A stretch of DNA of 64,000 nucleotides from Streptomyces sp. NBC_00358 (GCF_036099295.1 NZ_CP107976.1:8990001-9054000), one strand, 5' to 3'. Shown: positions 31,678-41,435, numbered from the stretch's first letter. Notes: generated by a model from the letters alone, not told the origin. Numbers and translations are program-made.

Positions 31678-34455
31678 GTGATGACACGACTGCCGAGACC
31701 CCCCGGAACGGCCGCCATCGGCTTACTCGCGGCTGCGGCACTGGCAGCGGCCGGACTGTGGTCACCGGCGTGGGCAGCGGACAAGGCCGCGCTGGTCTCG
31801 TCGCCGGCCACGGTGGTCAACCCGTTCATCGGGACGTCGAACCAGGCTGACGACTTCCCCGGGGCCGACGTGCCGTTCGGCATGGTGCAGTGGAGCCCGG
31901 ACACGCCGTCGCGGCCCGACGGCGGAGGCTACGAGTACAACGACTCCTCCATCACCGGCTTCAGCCTCACGCACATCGCCGGACCCGGCTGCGGTGCGGC
32001 CGGCGACATACCGGTGCTGCCCACGGTCGGCACGGTGAACACCGGTGCCACGGACGCGTTCTCGCACGCCAACGAATCCGCGACCGCCGGCTCGTACAAG
32101 GTCGCCCTCAACAACCAGGTGACCACCGAGCTGACCACCACGACCCGCAGCGGTATGGCGCGGTTCACCTTTCCGTCGAGCAGCCAGGCCAACCTGATCT
32201 TCAAACTCACCGGAAGCCAGAACGGCGCCACCTCGACGCAGTTCACCAAAGTCTCGAACACCGAGGTGAGCGGCCAGGTCACCAGCGGCCGCTTCTGCGG
32301 TGCGGGGAACACGTACAGCGTGTACTTCGACATGGTCTTCGACCAGCCGTTCACCTCGCAGGGCGCCTCGATCGCGAAGACTTCGGCCGTCACCCCCTCG
32401 AAGCCCGGCACCGCGTCCAAGAATGCCGCCGAGAAGCCCAACAAGCCGGTCCTCCACGGCAAGACCCCCACCGCGGCCGCCCCGAAGGCGGCCAAGGGGA
32501 GTGCCTCCCCGGACGCCGCCGCCTCGAACGGCTACGTCACCTTCAACACCACCGCCAACCCGGTGGTGCAGGCCAAGGTCGGCATCTCCTACGTCTCGAT
32601 CGCCAACGCGACGGCCAACCGGGCCGGGGAGAACACCGGCTGGGACTTCGACGCGACCCGCACCGCCGCGCAGAACGCCTGGAACAGCGCACTGGGCAAA
32701 ATACAGATCGCCGGCGGGACGGCCGCACAGCAACAGAGCTTCTACACCGCGCTCTACCACTCGCTGCTGCACCCGAACGTGATCAGCGACACCAACGGCC
32801 AGTACTACGGTTTCGACGGTAAGACGCACACCGTGGACACCGGTCACAAGGCGGTGTACGCCAACTACTCCGGCTGGGACATCTACCGCTCGCAGGCCCA
32901 ACTCGAAGGCCTGATCGCACCCCAGGCGGCCTCGGACACCGCCCAGTCGATGGTCGACGACTACACCCAGACCGGAATCTTCCCCAAGTGGTCTGAGAAC
33001 AACGGCGAGTCCTACGTCATGGTGGGCGACCCGGCCGACGCCATCCTCGCCGACTACTACGCCTTCGGCGCCAGGGACTTCGACACCACGACGGCCCTGG
33101 CCGACATGATCAAACAGGCGAGCACCACCAACAACGACCGGCCGGGCGTCAACTACCTGAACTCGCCCGGGTACATGCCGCACGACGGCAGCTACGGCTG
33201 CTGCAACTTCTACGGACCGGTCGCCACCACGCTGGAGTACAACACGGCCGACTTCGCAATCTCCGCCATGGCCGGGGCACTTGGCGACACCGGCAACCAG
33301 AAGACGTACGCCAACCGCGCCCAGGGCTGGCGCAACGTACTCAACCCCGCCTCCGGCTTCGTCGAACCGCGTAACGCCAGTGGCTCCTGGACGGGCGGCT
33401 TCGACCCGACCAGCGGCACCGACATGGTCGAAGCCGACTCCTGGATCTACACCGGGATGATCCCGTTCGACATCGGCGGTCTGGCACACGCCAAGGGCGG
33501 CAACACGGCCATGAATCACTACCTGGACACCGTGCTGCGCAGCTACACCGGCGACAAGGGCTACGCGTGGGTCGGCAACGAGCCCAGCATCGAACTGCCT
33601 TGGGAGTACGACTACACCGGGCAGCCCTACAAGACCCAGGGCACCGTCCGGGCGATCCAGGACCAGATCTGGGCCAACACCCCCGGCGGCCTGGCCGACG
33701 GCAACGACGATCTCGGCGCGATGAGCGCCTGGTACGTGTGGTCCGCGCTCGGCATGTACCCCGAAACCCCGGGTACCGCCGACCTCGCCCTGGGCTCACC
33801 CCTGTTCACGCAGGCAGTGGTGACACTCCCGTCGGGCGGGACACTGACGATCAACGGCAACGGCGCCGCCGACAACGCCCCGTACGTGCAGTCCGCCACC
33901 TGGAACGGGGCCACCTGGAACAACGCCTACGCCCCGACCACCGCTGTCACGGCGGGCGGCACACTGAGCTACACCCTCGGCACCGCCGCCAACACCTCCT
34001 GGGCGACGGCGGCGTCCGCGGCCCCGCCCTCCTACGCCGGTGACACCACGGCCCCGGCTTCCCCGCGCATCGGGACCATCACCTCGGCGGTGGCCTCGAA
34101 CCTGTGCGTGGACGACGCGAGTTCCGCCACCGGAGACGGCACCCACGTCCAGATCTGGGGCTGCAACTCCACCTACGCCCAGGACTGGATCGTCGCCGGC
34201 GACGGAACGATCCGGTCCCTCGGCAAGTGCCTGGACGCCGACCACAGCGGAACCACCAACGGCACATTGATCCAGCTCTGGACGTGCAACGGGAGCGGCG
34301 CCCAGCAGTGGACCGCGGGCGCCAACGGATCGCTCGTCAACCCCCAGTCCAAGCTGTGCCTGGACGACCCCAACGCCACGACCACGAACGGCACTCAGCT
34401 CCAGCTCTACACCTGCAACGGATCAGCCGCCCAGAACTGGAAACTGCCGGCTTGA
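31678..34455 (+). CDS. Secreted GH92 alpha-mannosidase with C-terminal ricin-type lectin domain
   Basis: 925 residues. A Sec signal ends near AWAADKAA. The GH92 domain begins VNPFIGTSNQADDFPGADVPFGM and includes the YSGWDIYRSQ and GNDDLGAMSAWYVWSALGMYP motifs of calcium-dependent exo-mannosidases. From about residue 800 a ricin B lectin (CBM13) has three QxW-type repeats (AQDWIV, AQQWTA, AQNWKL). It trims mannose from fungal or glycoprotein glycans outside the cell. The start is GTG/ATG 31678-31681 behind GAGGAGA. Codon 16 is TTA (31723-31725). Two identical operators lie upstream. Confidence 0.95.
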   Translation: MMTRLPRPPGTAAIGLLAAAALAAAGLWSPAWAADKAALVSSPATVVNPFIGTSNQADDFPGADVPFGMVQWSPDTPSRPDGGGYEYNDSSITGFSLTHIAGPGCGAAGDIPVLPTVGTVNTGATDAFSHANESATAGSYKVALNNQVTTELTTTTRSGMARFTFPSSSQANLIFKLTGSQNGATSTQFTKVSNTEVSGQVTSGRFCGAGNTYSVYFDMVFDQPFTSQGASIAKTSAVTPSKPGTASKNAAEKPNKPVLHGKTPTAAAPKAAKGSASPDAAASNGYVTFNTTANPVVQAKVGISYVSIANATANRAGENTGWDFDATRTAAQNAWNSALGKIQIAGGTAAQQQSFYTALYHSLLHPNVISDTNGQYYGFDGKTHTVDTGHKAVYANYSGWDIYRSQAQLEGLIAPQAASDTAQSMVDDYTQTGIFPKWSENNGESYVMVGDPADAILADYYAFGARDFDTTTALADMIKQASTTNNDRPGVNYLNSPGYMPHDGSYGCCNFYGPVATTLEYNTADFAISAMAGALGDTGNQKTYANRAQGWRNVLNPASGFVEPRNASGSWTGGFDPTSGTDMVEADSWIYTGMIPFDIGGLAHAKGGNTAMNHYLDTVLRSYTGDKGYAWVGNEPSIELPWEYDYTGQPYKTQGTVRAIQDQIWANTPGGLADGNDDLGAMSAWYVWSALGMYPETPGTADLALGSPLFTQAVVTLPSGGTLTINGNGAADNAPYVQSATWNGATWNNAYAPTTAVTAGGTLSYTLGTAANTSWATAASAAPPSYAGDTTAPASPRIGTITSAVASNLCVDDASSATGDGTHVQIWGCNSTYAQDWIVAGDGTIRSLGKCLDADHSGTTNGTLIQLWTCNGSGAQQWTAGANGSLVNPQSKLCLDDPNATTTNGTQLQLYTCNGSAAQNWKLPA

Positions 34456-34780
34456 GCCACCGGCACGGGTAGCCCGGGACACCGCCGAGCGAAGGCATCG
34501 AGCGCGCGCCTCGCCCACCCGTGGACTGAACCGGCTGTGTTGAGCCGGCCGTTCGCGGATCCGGCCCGGTCCTGCCAGAGCGTCGGCAGGCCGGGCTCGG
34601 AGGAGGCCGTACCCTGCCGTACCCTGCCGTCACCGGCCTGCTGGTCGGCACGGTCGGCGCGCGGTCGAGGGTCCGGTCGGGCCGTCCGACGCGGCACCGC
34701 TTTTAGGTGGTCCAACTCCCGCAGCCGACGGCCTGGAAAATGGGGTGCGGTCGGCTGAGCTGGGATGATAGGTAAGCGAT
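34456..34780. other. Intergenic region with a short tandem repeat
   Basis: About 325 bp. CCGTACCCTG is repeated in tandem near 34608-34630. No gene is supported. The right end likely contains the promoter of the next gene (GATAGG about 12 bases before its GTG). Confidence 0.45.
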
Positions 34781-35542
34781 GTGACAGAGAGTCTTGAGTT
34801 TTCCGCCCTGCTGCAACTGATCGACGAGCGGTCGGCCGCGTTCCGGAGTGCGGTTGCCGCCGCGCCCAGCCTTGACGTGCCGGTGCCGTCCTGCCCCGGG
34901 TGGACGTTGTTCGATCTGGTGCAGCACCTGGGTACGGGCCAGCGCTGGTGGGCCGCGATCGTCGCCGCGGGCCCGGCCGAGGGTCCGCCGGCCAAGGATG
35001 CCGCGGAGGCGCCACGCGAGCTCGAGGCGCTGCTGGCCTGGTACGCCGAGTCGAACGAGCTGCTGCTGAGTGCGCTGCGCGAGGCCGGCCCGGAGCAAGC
35101 GTGCTGGGTGTGGTGGGCCGCCGGCGTGTCGCCGGCGAATGCCTGGGGCGTTGCCCGGCGCCGGGTGCACGAGGTGCTGGTGCACACCTACGACGCCCAG
35201 CTCGCCGCAGGCGCCGTACAGCCGATGCCCGCGGACGTCGCGATCGACGGCGTGGCCGAGTTCCTGGACACCTGCAACTCCACCCCGGCGGCCTGGCCGC
35301 ACGAGGCCGCCACCATCCACTACCACGCCACCGAGGGCCGCTCCTGGCTCCTCGCGTTGGACGGCACCGGCGCCTGGCCCGCACCCCTCACGGACGACGC
35401 CGCGCCCGCCTCCGCTTCGGCCACGGGCACGGCCGAGCAACTGCTCCTCTTCGTCTGGGGCCGCCTCACGCTGAGCGACCTGAAGATCGATGGCGACCAG
35501 CAGGTGTTCGAGCATCTGATCGCCTGGGAGCCCGAGGAGTAG
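34781..35542 (+). CDS. Maleylpyruvate isomerase family mycothiol-dependent enzyme
   Basis: 253 residues, the second member of this family in the window. The signature VPSCPGWTLFDLVQHLGTGQRWW is complete, and the metal helix contains RRRVHEVLVHTYDAQL. The C-terminal domain ends with LLLFVWGRLTLSDL. It should bind a divalent metal through His/Glu/His and use mycothiol. The start GTG lacks a clear ribosome site. The substrate is unknown. Confidence 0.86.
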   Translation: MTESLEFSALLQLIDERSAAFRSAVAAAPSLDVPVPSCPGWTLFDLVQHLGTGQRWWAAIVAAGPAEGPPAKDAAEAPRELEALLAWYAESNELLLSALREAGPEQACWVWWAAGVSPANAWGVARRRVHEVLVHTYDAQLAAGAVQPMPADVAIDGVAEFLDTCNSTPAAWPHEAATIHYHATEGRSWLLALDGTGAWPAPLTDDAAPASASATGTAEQLLLFVWGRLTLSDLKIDGDQQVFEHLIAWEPEE

Positions 35543-35559
35543 CCAGTCGACACCGCCGG

Positions 35560-35712
35560 CGGACGGCCTTGATGACGTCCGCCTCGGTGAACGTCGCGAA
35601 CAGCTCCGCGTCCGCCCGGCGTACGGCCAGTACGGCCTCGTACAGCTCGGGTCCGGGCGCCACCCGCAGCACTGCCGACTCCGCCAGGACGGGGATATGG
35701 CTACGACCAGGT
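35560..35712 (-). pseudogene. C-terminal remnant, possibly of a glutamine synthetase-like protein
   Basis: One frame reads PGPELYEAVLAVRRADAEL followed by FATFTEADVIKAVRRR, the pattern seen at the end of glutamine synthetase-like proteins (ELxxAxxAVRRAExELF, then RWRY). Only about 50 residues remain and the final aromatic residues are lost. No start codon or catalytic domain is present. Confidence 0.35.
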
Positions 35713-35862
35713 TTTCTGGTAGGCGCTCTGAAGGCTGTCCCGTAATCCAACAGCGGCCTTCGCCCCAGGCTCTTCCCGTGGCGTGCAGTCGGTCGGGTTG
35801 CCCGGCCGGCCCACGTCGGTGCTGGGGAGACCGCTTCCGTGGGCGCTCTCCCCAGCTGTGTT

Positions 35863-37052
35863 TCACACGGTGAGGTGCTGCTTCGCATCGGAGCCGGTGG
35901 CGGGCTCGGTGGCGATGCCGTGCTGCTCGTCGTCGGGGCGGCCCTTCTTGGGCAGCAGGAAGGTGATCGCGAGGAACGCCGTCAGCAGACACGCCTGGAC
36001 GATCAGCGCGCGGTGGAAGCCGCCGGTGAAGTCACCGGTCCTGGCCTGGGCGAAGAAGACCGAGCCGAGGACCGCGACGCCGATGGAACCGCCGACCGCC
36101 TGGACCGCCGACAGGACACCGGAGGCGGATCCGATCTCGTCGTCGTCGACCGCGGCCAGGATGAAGCTGAACAGGGCGGCGATCACCATGCCGCCGCCGA
36201 TGCCCGCCACCGCCACGCCGGGAACGATGTCCCAGATCGCGAACGAGGCGGCATCGAGGCCGTCGAGCTCGAACCACAGCACGGCCGCGCCGGCAAGCTG
36301 GACCAGCGGTCCGATCTGGAGCACCTTGCGGCCGATCTTGTCGGCGAGGAACGCGCCGCTGACCGCGCCGCCGATCGCGGTTCCCACGGCGAGGGGCAGG
36401 TTGCCCAGCCCCGCCTCACCGGCCGTGAAGTGCCGGCCGATCTGGAGGAACAGGGTCAGGACGAGCTGGGTGCCGATCAGTCCGCCGAAGAACAGAGCGA
36501 TGCCGCCGAGGCCGACGGTGAAGGCCGGCTTGCGCAGCAGGCCCGGGGTCACCAACGGCTCGCGGCCCGCGGCGGCCATGCGGCGCTGCTGAAGGGCGAA
36601 GAGAGCGAACCCGATCACCGAGGCGGCCGTCGACAGCCACGTCCACAGTGGCCAGCCCTCCTCCTGCCCCTGGTTGAGCGGCAGCACCAGCAGGGCACAG
36701 GACACCACGACCAGGGCGGCGCCGGTCATGTCGACCCGTACCGTACGATCGCCCGCTTTCTTGGGCACGAACTTCGCGGCGACGATCAATGCCGCGATCC
36801 CGATGGGCAGGTTGATCAGGAACACCGACCGCCAGCCCAGGCCGAAGAAGTCGCCCTCGATGAGGAAGCCGCCCAGGACCGGGCCGATGATGCCGCCCAG
36901 GCCCAGGACGGGTCCGAAGATCGCGAAGACCTTGGTGAGCTCGGGGCCGGAGAAGTTCTCCCGCAGCAGGCCCAGGCCCTGGGGCAGCAGCATCGCGCCG
37001 GCGGTGCCTTGCAGCAGGCGGAAGACGATCAGCGACTCGATGTTCGGCGCCC
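35863..37052 (-). pseudogene. 5'-truncated MFS drug-efflux (DHA2-type) transporter
   Basis: About 390 residues of an MFS antiporter remain. The frame enters at APNIESLIVFRLLQGTAGAM, which corresponds to helix 4 of a DHA2-type pump, and then runs normally through the remaining ten helices to a Lys-rich tail. The first 90 to 100 residues and helices 1-3 are missing. Upstream of 37052 the sequence changes to an unrelated frame (LRPVEGGERPWIELFPGA). An internal ATG (36993) could start a protein lacking four helices, which is unlikely to work. Confidence 0.7.
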
Positions 37053-37124
37053 GGGAACAGCTCGATCCACGGCCGCTCGCCGCCCTCGACGGGACGCAGG
37101 AAGGTGGTGACGAGGCCGCCGCCG

Positions 37125-38414
37125 TCAGCGCCGGGCCGCGCGGCGACGGACCAGCAGTACCGTGCCCGCTCCCGCGGCGAGGGTCGCGGCGGCCGCGCCC
37201 GCCAGGGGCAAGGCGGAGCCCGAACCGGTGCTCGCCAGGTCTCCGCCGGTCGCCGAAGAGCCTGCGGAGCCGGACGAACCGGACGCCGCCGAGCCGCCGC
37301 TGCCGGAACCGCCCGTGGCACCCGAGCCGCCGGTGGAAGCGGAGCCGGAACCGCCGGTGGAGGACGTAGAGCCCGAACCGCCTGTCGAACCACCGCCTGT
37401 GGAGCTACCGCCCGTGGAGCCGGCCCCTTCGACGTCGAGCAGGATCGCGGCCGTGTCGTTCTTCTTGTTCTTGTCGAACGGGCGCGCCTTCGCTTCGAGC
37501 GCCACCGAACCCCTGGCCCCGGGTACCGCCTTGTCGATATGAAGACTGAACGTGAAGGTCGAGACGCTGCCCTCGTCGATCCAGGAGTTGCCGAAGCCGC
37601 AGCTGTAGCTGCCGGGACTCACCTTGTTGCAGTAGCCGCTCGCCTTGGTGACGGTCGTGCCGGCGGGCATCTTGACCAGGACCTGGGTCACCGGCGTGCC
37701 CATCTCCGACTTCACCCAGGCCGGCCCGGCGTTGGTGAACTTCGCGTTGAGCGTGACCGTGTTCCGGACGCGGCCGGTCAGCCGTGCGCCCGTGACCTGG
37801 AAATCGGCCGTGTTCACCGCGGTCACCGGCACGGTGGCCCCGTCCCAGTCCGGGTGCGCCGGATCGCCGCCGCCGACCGGCGTGGTCGACGGCAACTCGG
37901 TCAGCTTCACCGCGGGTCCGGTCCCGGGCTCGGTCTCCTTGACGCCGTCGGAGGGGGCGGGGTCATAACTGGCGACCGACACGCGAAGGGTGTCGTACAG
38001 CGCGTGGCCGAGGACGTTCACAGACAGCGCCTTCTCGGGCGCGTAGACGGCGCCGGCCTTCACCGTCTGGTCGAACTCGCAGACCGCGTCCGAGGAGCTC
38101 GGCGCCTCGTCGAACGCGACGACCTCGTAGCGGACGCAGTTCGAGGGCAGTTCCTGGTGGGCGAGCCCACGGGTGACGGAGTAGGCAAGGTAGACCTTGT
38201 CGAGCACCGTCGTGCCCTTGTTCGCGAAGGTGCCGGGCACCTCGAAGCTGCTGCCGGGCTTCACTCCGTCGACCGGCGGCTGCGGTCCCAGGACCAGGCC
38301 GGGCCGAGGGCCGTCGGCGGAGGCGGGCGCCGCGGCCAGGGCCATCAGGCCGACGGCGCCGATCACGGCGGCGGTCGTGCGCAGCGGGCGGCGGTCGAGA
38401 ACGGTCCGGAGCAT
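37125..38414 (-). CDS. LAxTG-anchored cell-wall surface protein
   Basis: 429 residues. A Sec signal (cleavage near APASADGP) leads to two extracellular beta-rich regions (CARDB-like, with TLNAKFTNAGPAWVK). A Gly/Ser/Thr-rich linker of about 75 residues follows. The C-terminus has LASTGSG, a hydrophobic helix and RRRAARR. LAxTG is the class E sortase signal, so the protein should be linked to peptidoglycan. The linker DNA is a degenerate repeat. No sortase gene is in the window. The adhesive or structural role is inferred. Confidence 0.85.
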   Translation of the reverse strand: MLRTVLDRRPLRTTAAVIGAVGLMALAAAPASADGPRPGLVLGPQPPVDGVKPGSSFEVPGTFANKGTTVLDKVYLAYSVTRGLAHQELPSNCVRYEVVAFDEAPSSSDAVCEFDQTVKAGAVYAPEKALSVNVLGHALYDTLRVSVASYDPAPSDGVKETEPGTGPAVKLTELPSTTPVGGGDPAHPDWDGATVPVTAVNTADFQVTGARLTGRVRNTVTLNAKFTNAGPAWVKSEMGTPVTQVLVKMPAGTTVTKASGYCNKVSPGSYSCGFGNSWIDEGSVSTFTFSLHIDKAVPGARGSVALEAKARPFDKNKKNDTAAILLDVEGAGSTGGSSTGGGSTGGSGSTSSTGGSGSASTGGSGATGGSGSGGSAASGSSGSAGSSATGGDLASTGSGSALPLAGAAAATLAAGAGTVLLVRRRAARR

Positions 38415-38507
38415 GGGGGGAGTCCCTTGGGAGTGAATCGATGAACAAGCGCGAACGAACAGTGGGAGAACGGCTGTTCCCTCGCGTCAGACCCGTGTCG
38501 CCGTCCG

Positions 38508-38861
38508 ATGGTTGTACGGCAATCGAACGAGCGCAGCAGACATGCCCTGACGGATGACGAAGCCCTCGCGAAGACCAGCCACTACCGCGTGGTGTTCGGC
38601 GGCGACCTGAACGTCAACCCCCCGGCCCGCGGCCAGTCCGGCTACGACGTTCTCAACCCCACGTACGACGCGTATCGCGAGTGCGCGCAGCTGCAGGACC
38701 CGAACAGCTCGCGGGACGGCCAGAACACCACCGACACCTCGAAGATCGACTACATCTTCGGGGCCGGTCACGCGTCCTGCGCGGTCTCCGCCAACACCTG
38801 GGGTTCCGACCACCACGCCCTGCGTTCGACGACGCTCCTTCCCGCGGCGTCGGCTTCCTGA
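38508..38861 (+). pseudogene. C-terminal fragment of an endonuclease/exonuclease/phosphatase domain protein
   Basis: About 100 residues of the EEP fold remain: VVFGGDLNVNPP, TSKIDYIF and WGSDHHAL, which hold the late catalytic Asp, Asn and His. The first half, with its metal-binding Asn and Glu, is missing. The ATG at 38508 joins unrelated sequence and has no ribosome site. The fragment is normally part of a secreted nuclease or sphingomyelinase-like enzyme. Confidence 0.65.
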
Positions 38862-39184
38862 CCCCGTTGCCTCGCCGGCTCACCGAAGCCGGCGAGGCTC
38901 CAGGGCCGACGGCACCCCGACGCGGCGGCGCATCGGGTACGGGCGGCGCGCACAGCGGCGCCCCGACGCACCGGTGCGCCCCCCGCGGCAGCCTTAACCT
39001 TGGACGACTTGAACTTCCTGGCCAGGCGCAACGTACTAGTCACTGTGCGTGGACCAGTGCCGCCCGGAGTGCGACCAGGTGACGCCGAGGCCGGAGCGTG
39101 TGAGCCCACCTCGGGTCGTGTCATGCGTGGACCGTGTACCGCGAGCGCGGCACCCAAGGAAAGGGACGAACGATCTCAGCGAAA
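38862..39184. other. Intergenic region without a supported gene
   Basis: About 320 bp before the acyltransferase. No ribosome site, family or strong repeat was found. Confidence 0.45.
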
Positions 39185-40417
39185 ATGAGCCCCCCGGTTG
39201 ACGGCGATCTCCGGGTGCCCGGCCCCACGCCGCAAGGGAAAGAGACGAACGAGGCGTCAGGCCGCAACCATGTGCTCGGCCTCGACGGGCTCCGCGGTCT
39301 GGCCGCACTGTACGTAGTCCTGTTTCACTGCTGGCTGCTGACGTTTCCGGGATTCCCGCGCAACTCGGGTCCCTCCTGGCTGGGTCCGCTGATGTACGGG
39401 CGTCTCGCTGTCGTCTTCTTTCTGGTGCTCTCGGGTTTCTCCCTGGCTCTCTCCGCGGCCCGCAACGGCTGGAGGTTGGGTGGCGTCGCGGGGTTCCTTC
39501 GGCGACGCGCGTGGCGAATCCTGCCTCCCTATTGGGCGGCGCTCGCGTTGAGCCTGGCGGTTGCCTGGCTTGTGGTGCCCGCCTCGCATTTCGGACCGCC
39601 GAACGGTTCGACGATCCTGGTGTACGGCTTCGTGGTCCAGGACATGTTCACGGCGCCGACGCCGAACGGCGCATTCTGGTCGATCGGCGTGGAGGCGGAG
39701 CTCTATCTCGTGTTTCCGCTGATCCTGCTGATCCGGCGGAGGCTGGGGCCCGTCACTCTGATCGCGGGGGTCACACTCCTGGTCGTCGCCCGCGGTCTGA
39801 TGGCGAAGAACGCCAATCCGGTTGAAGGCATGAACTGGCTCGCCCCGAATCTGGCCCCGGTATTCGTTGCCGGTCTGATCGGTGCCGGAGTCATGGTCGC
39901 GCCCGAGAAGATCCGGCGCCTGCCGTGGCACTGGCTTGCCGCCCTGACGGCCTTGCCGGTCCTGTCACTTGTCCTTTTCGAGGGATCGGTCTGGACGGTG
40001 GCTCACTATTTCTGGGTCGACCTTGCCGTCGTTCCCGCCATGACGATGCTCCTCGCGGCAGTGGCCACCGGGAGGCCCGCCTTCCTCATGCGGCTTCTGG
40101 CCACGCGCCCCATCCGTAGCCTCGGCAACTTCTCGTACAGCCTCTACTTGGTTCACTTGCCGATCGTCATGGTGGTCGTACGGAAGATCGCCCCGCGGTT
40201 CGTATCCGCCGGGCTGCCCACGTTCTGGTTCACCCTCATCCTGGCCCTGCCAGCTTCGGTACTGGGGGCATGGCTGTTCGCCGAACTCTTCGAAATGCCC
40301 TTCAAGCGGAACCGGTCCTGGAAGTCCCTCGTCTCGGCGGGGCGTTCACGCTGGAACAGCGCCCTTCCGCGTTCCGGTCAGCCGCTTCGCAGCGAGCAAC
40401 TGGAGGAGATTCGATGA
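39185..40417 (+). CDS. Acyltransferase 3 family membrane protein
   Basis: 410 residues with about ten transmembrane helices. The family His is in LDGLRGLAALYVVLFHCW, and the conserved Arg lies in FLRRRAWRILPPYW. Later motifs FWSIGVEAELYLVFPLIL and LGNFSYSLYLVHLPIVM are intact. Such proteins acetylate or acylate surface polysaccharides or antibiotics at the membrane. The start ATG is chosen before the conserved region; upstream AAGGAAAGGG is distant. A 40-residue frame overlaps the stop. Confidence 0.9.
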   Translation: MSPPVDGDLRVPGPTPQGKETNEASGRNHVLGLDGLRGLAALYVVLFHCWLLTFPGFPRNSGPSWLGPLMYGRLAVVFFLVLSGFSLALSAARNGWRLGGVAGFLRRRAWRILPPYWAALALSLAVAWLVVPASHFGPPNGSTILVYGFVVQDMFTAPTPNGAFWSIGVEAELYLVFPLILLIRRRLGPVTLIAGVTLLVVARGLMAKNANPVEGMNWLAPNLAPVFVAGLIGAGVMVAPEKIRRLPWHWLAALTALPVLSLVLFEGSVWTVAHYFWVDLAVVPAMTMLLAAVATGRPAFLMRLLATRPIRSLGNFSYSLYLVHLPIVMVVVRKIAPRFVSAGLPTFWFTLILALPASVLGAWLFAELFEMPFKRNRSWKSLVSAGRSRWNSALPRSGQPLRSEQLEEIR

Positions 40418-40536
40418 GGGCTTCGCGGGCGGTGCGTACGGTCTCGGCGACCGGTCCGTTCCGGGCCGTGGCGGAGCCATACCGCGTCACGACACGGCTG
40501 AAGGTCAAGACTGCGTCATGTGACATCAGCGGCTGA
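40414..40536 (+). CDS. Possible translationally coupled 40-residue protein
   Basis: The ATG overlaps the acyltransferase stop (ATGA). The frame reads MRASRAVRTVSATGPF and ends in TASCDISG. No family is recognised. The overlap is suggestive but it may be chance. Confidence 0.28.
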   Translation: MRASRAVRTVSATGPFRAVAEPYRVTTRLKVKTASCDISG

Positions 40537-40603
40537 GAGGGCGGGAGTTGCCCGACGTACTAAGGGCGCAAGTGGATGGTGATCGAGAAAGAAGGGCAAC
40601 TCC

Positions 40604-41173
40604 GTGATCCGGCAACGCGCAGTCCTCGCCTTGGCGGCAGGGCTCGCCTCCACGCTCCTCATGGCGGCGTGCGACTCTGCGAACGATGTCTCCAGCACGA
40701 GCCCCGGCAGCACCGCCCCGGTGGCCCCGGCCTCGTCGGAGCCCGCGGCCCCGTCGCCGGCCACCTCCGCGACCACCGGTGGCGGCACCTCCGGGAGCGG
40801 AGACCCGGCCGTGGCCACCATGCTGACGGCCAGGGCGATGAAGGGTCTGGGCAGCGTCGTCACCGATGACAAGGGAATGACTCTCTACCGCTACGACAAG
40901 GACGAGTCGAATCCGTCCAAGTGGACATGCTCCGGTGCGTGTACGAAGACATGGATCCCGGTCATCGTGCAGGACGTCGTACGGACCAGCGGTGTCGAGA
41001 AGAGCCTACTCGGCACGGTCCACCGCGACGGCAGGCCGCAACTCACGCTTGGCGGCTGGCCGTTGTACCGCTACGTGGGCGACACCGAGGCCGGGCAGAT
41101 CAACGGCCAGGGCAAGGACGCGCAGTGGTACGCCGTCACTCCGTCCGGCCAGAAGGCCACGCCGTCCGGCTGA
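40604..41173 (+). CDS. Secreted-repeat (COG4315) lipoprotein
   Basis: 189 residues. The lipoprotein signal ends in LLMAAC. A Ser/Thr/Pro/Gly-rich linker follows. Two copies of the secreted repeat domain come next, with GMTLYRYDKDESNPSKWTC and PLYRYVGDTEAGQINGQG. The repeat type is known from actinobacterial surface proteins of unknown function, some linked to redox chemistry. AGAAGGG lies a few bases before the GTG. Confidence 0.9.
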   Translation: MIRQRAVLALAAGLASTLLMAACDSANDVSSTSPGSTAPVAPASSEPAAPSPATSATTGGGTSGSGDPAVATMLTARAMKGLGSVVTDDKGMTLYRYDKDESNPSKWTCSGACTKTWIPVIVQDVVRTSGVEKSLLGTVHRDGRPQLTLGGWPLYRYVGDTEAGQINGQGKDAQWYAVTPSGQKATPSG

Positions 41174-41276
41174 GTCACGTCGGCTGCCGAGGCGACCGGC
41201 CGCCGCTGTAGCCAATCCATGGACCCCATGGACCGGGCAATGCGATGTTCCTGACGGAGCGACGGCCGGACATGAG

Positions 41277-41314
41277 CTCGCCCTGGCAGAACTCGGTGAG
41301 TCTGCCAGGGCGAG
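41277..41314. terminator. Perfect 14 bp hairpin (terminator-like)
   Basis: CTCGCCCTGGCAGA pairs with TCTGCCAGGGCGAG across a 10-base loop. It is the first of two hairpins between the convergent lipoprotein and SapA-like genes. Confidence 0.75.
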
Positions 41315-41335
41315 TCGTGTGTGCGCGCTCCCGCG

Positions 41336-41370
41336 CGGCCGTCGGGCAGTGTGCGTCTGCCCGACGGCCG
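41336..41370. terminator. Perfect 13 bp hairpin (terminator-like)
   Basis: CGGCCGTCGGGCA pairs with TGCCCGACGGCCG across a nine-base loop. On the plus strand it is followed by TCCGTTCTCT. It probably serves the gene on either side, together with the hairpin 20 bp away. Confidence 0.75.
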
Positions 41371-41435
41371 TCCGTTCTCTGTACCCGAGCTGGGGGAGAG
41401 GGTGACGCGGGAGTGCCGTAGCCGGCGGTGGCAGG

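Noticed and set aside
29850..31850. 666-codon plus-strand frame across SDR and the GH92 leader
   Set aside because: Crosses a promoter and operators and lies opposite a real SDR; no domain seen.
31762..33519. 585-codon minus frame over GH92
   Set aside because: Val/Gly/Asp-rich antisense frame without a recognisable protein.
37210..37440. Repeats in the LAxTG gene considered as a mobile or CRISPR element
   Set aside because: They encode a Gly/Ser/Thr linker and vary at codon level; explained by the protein.
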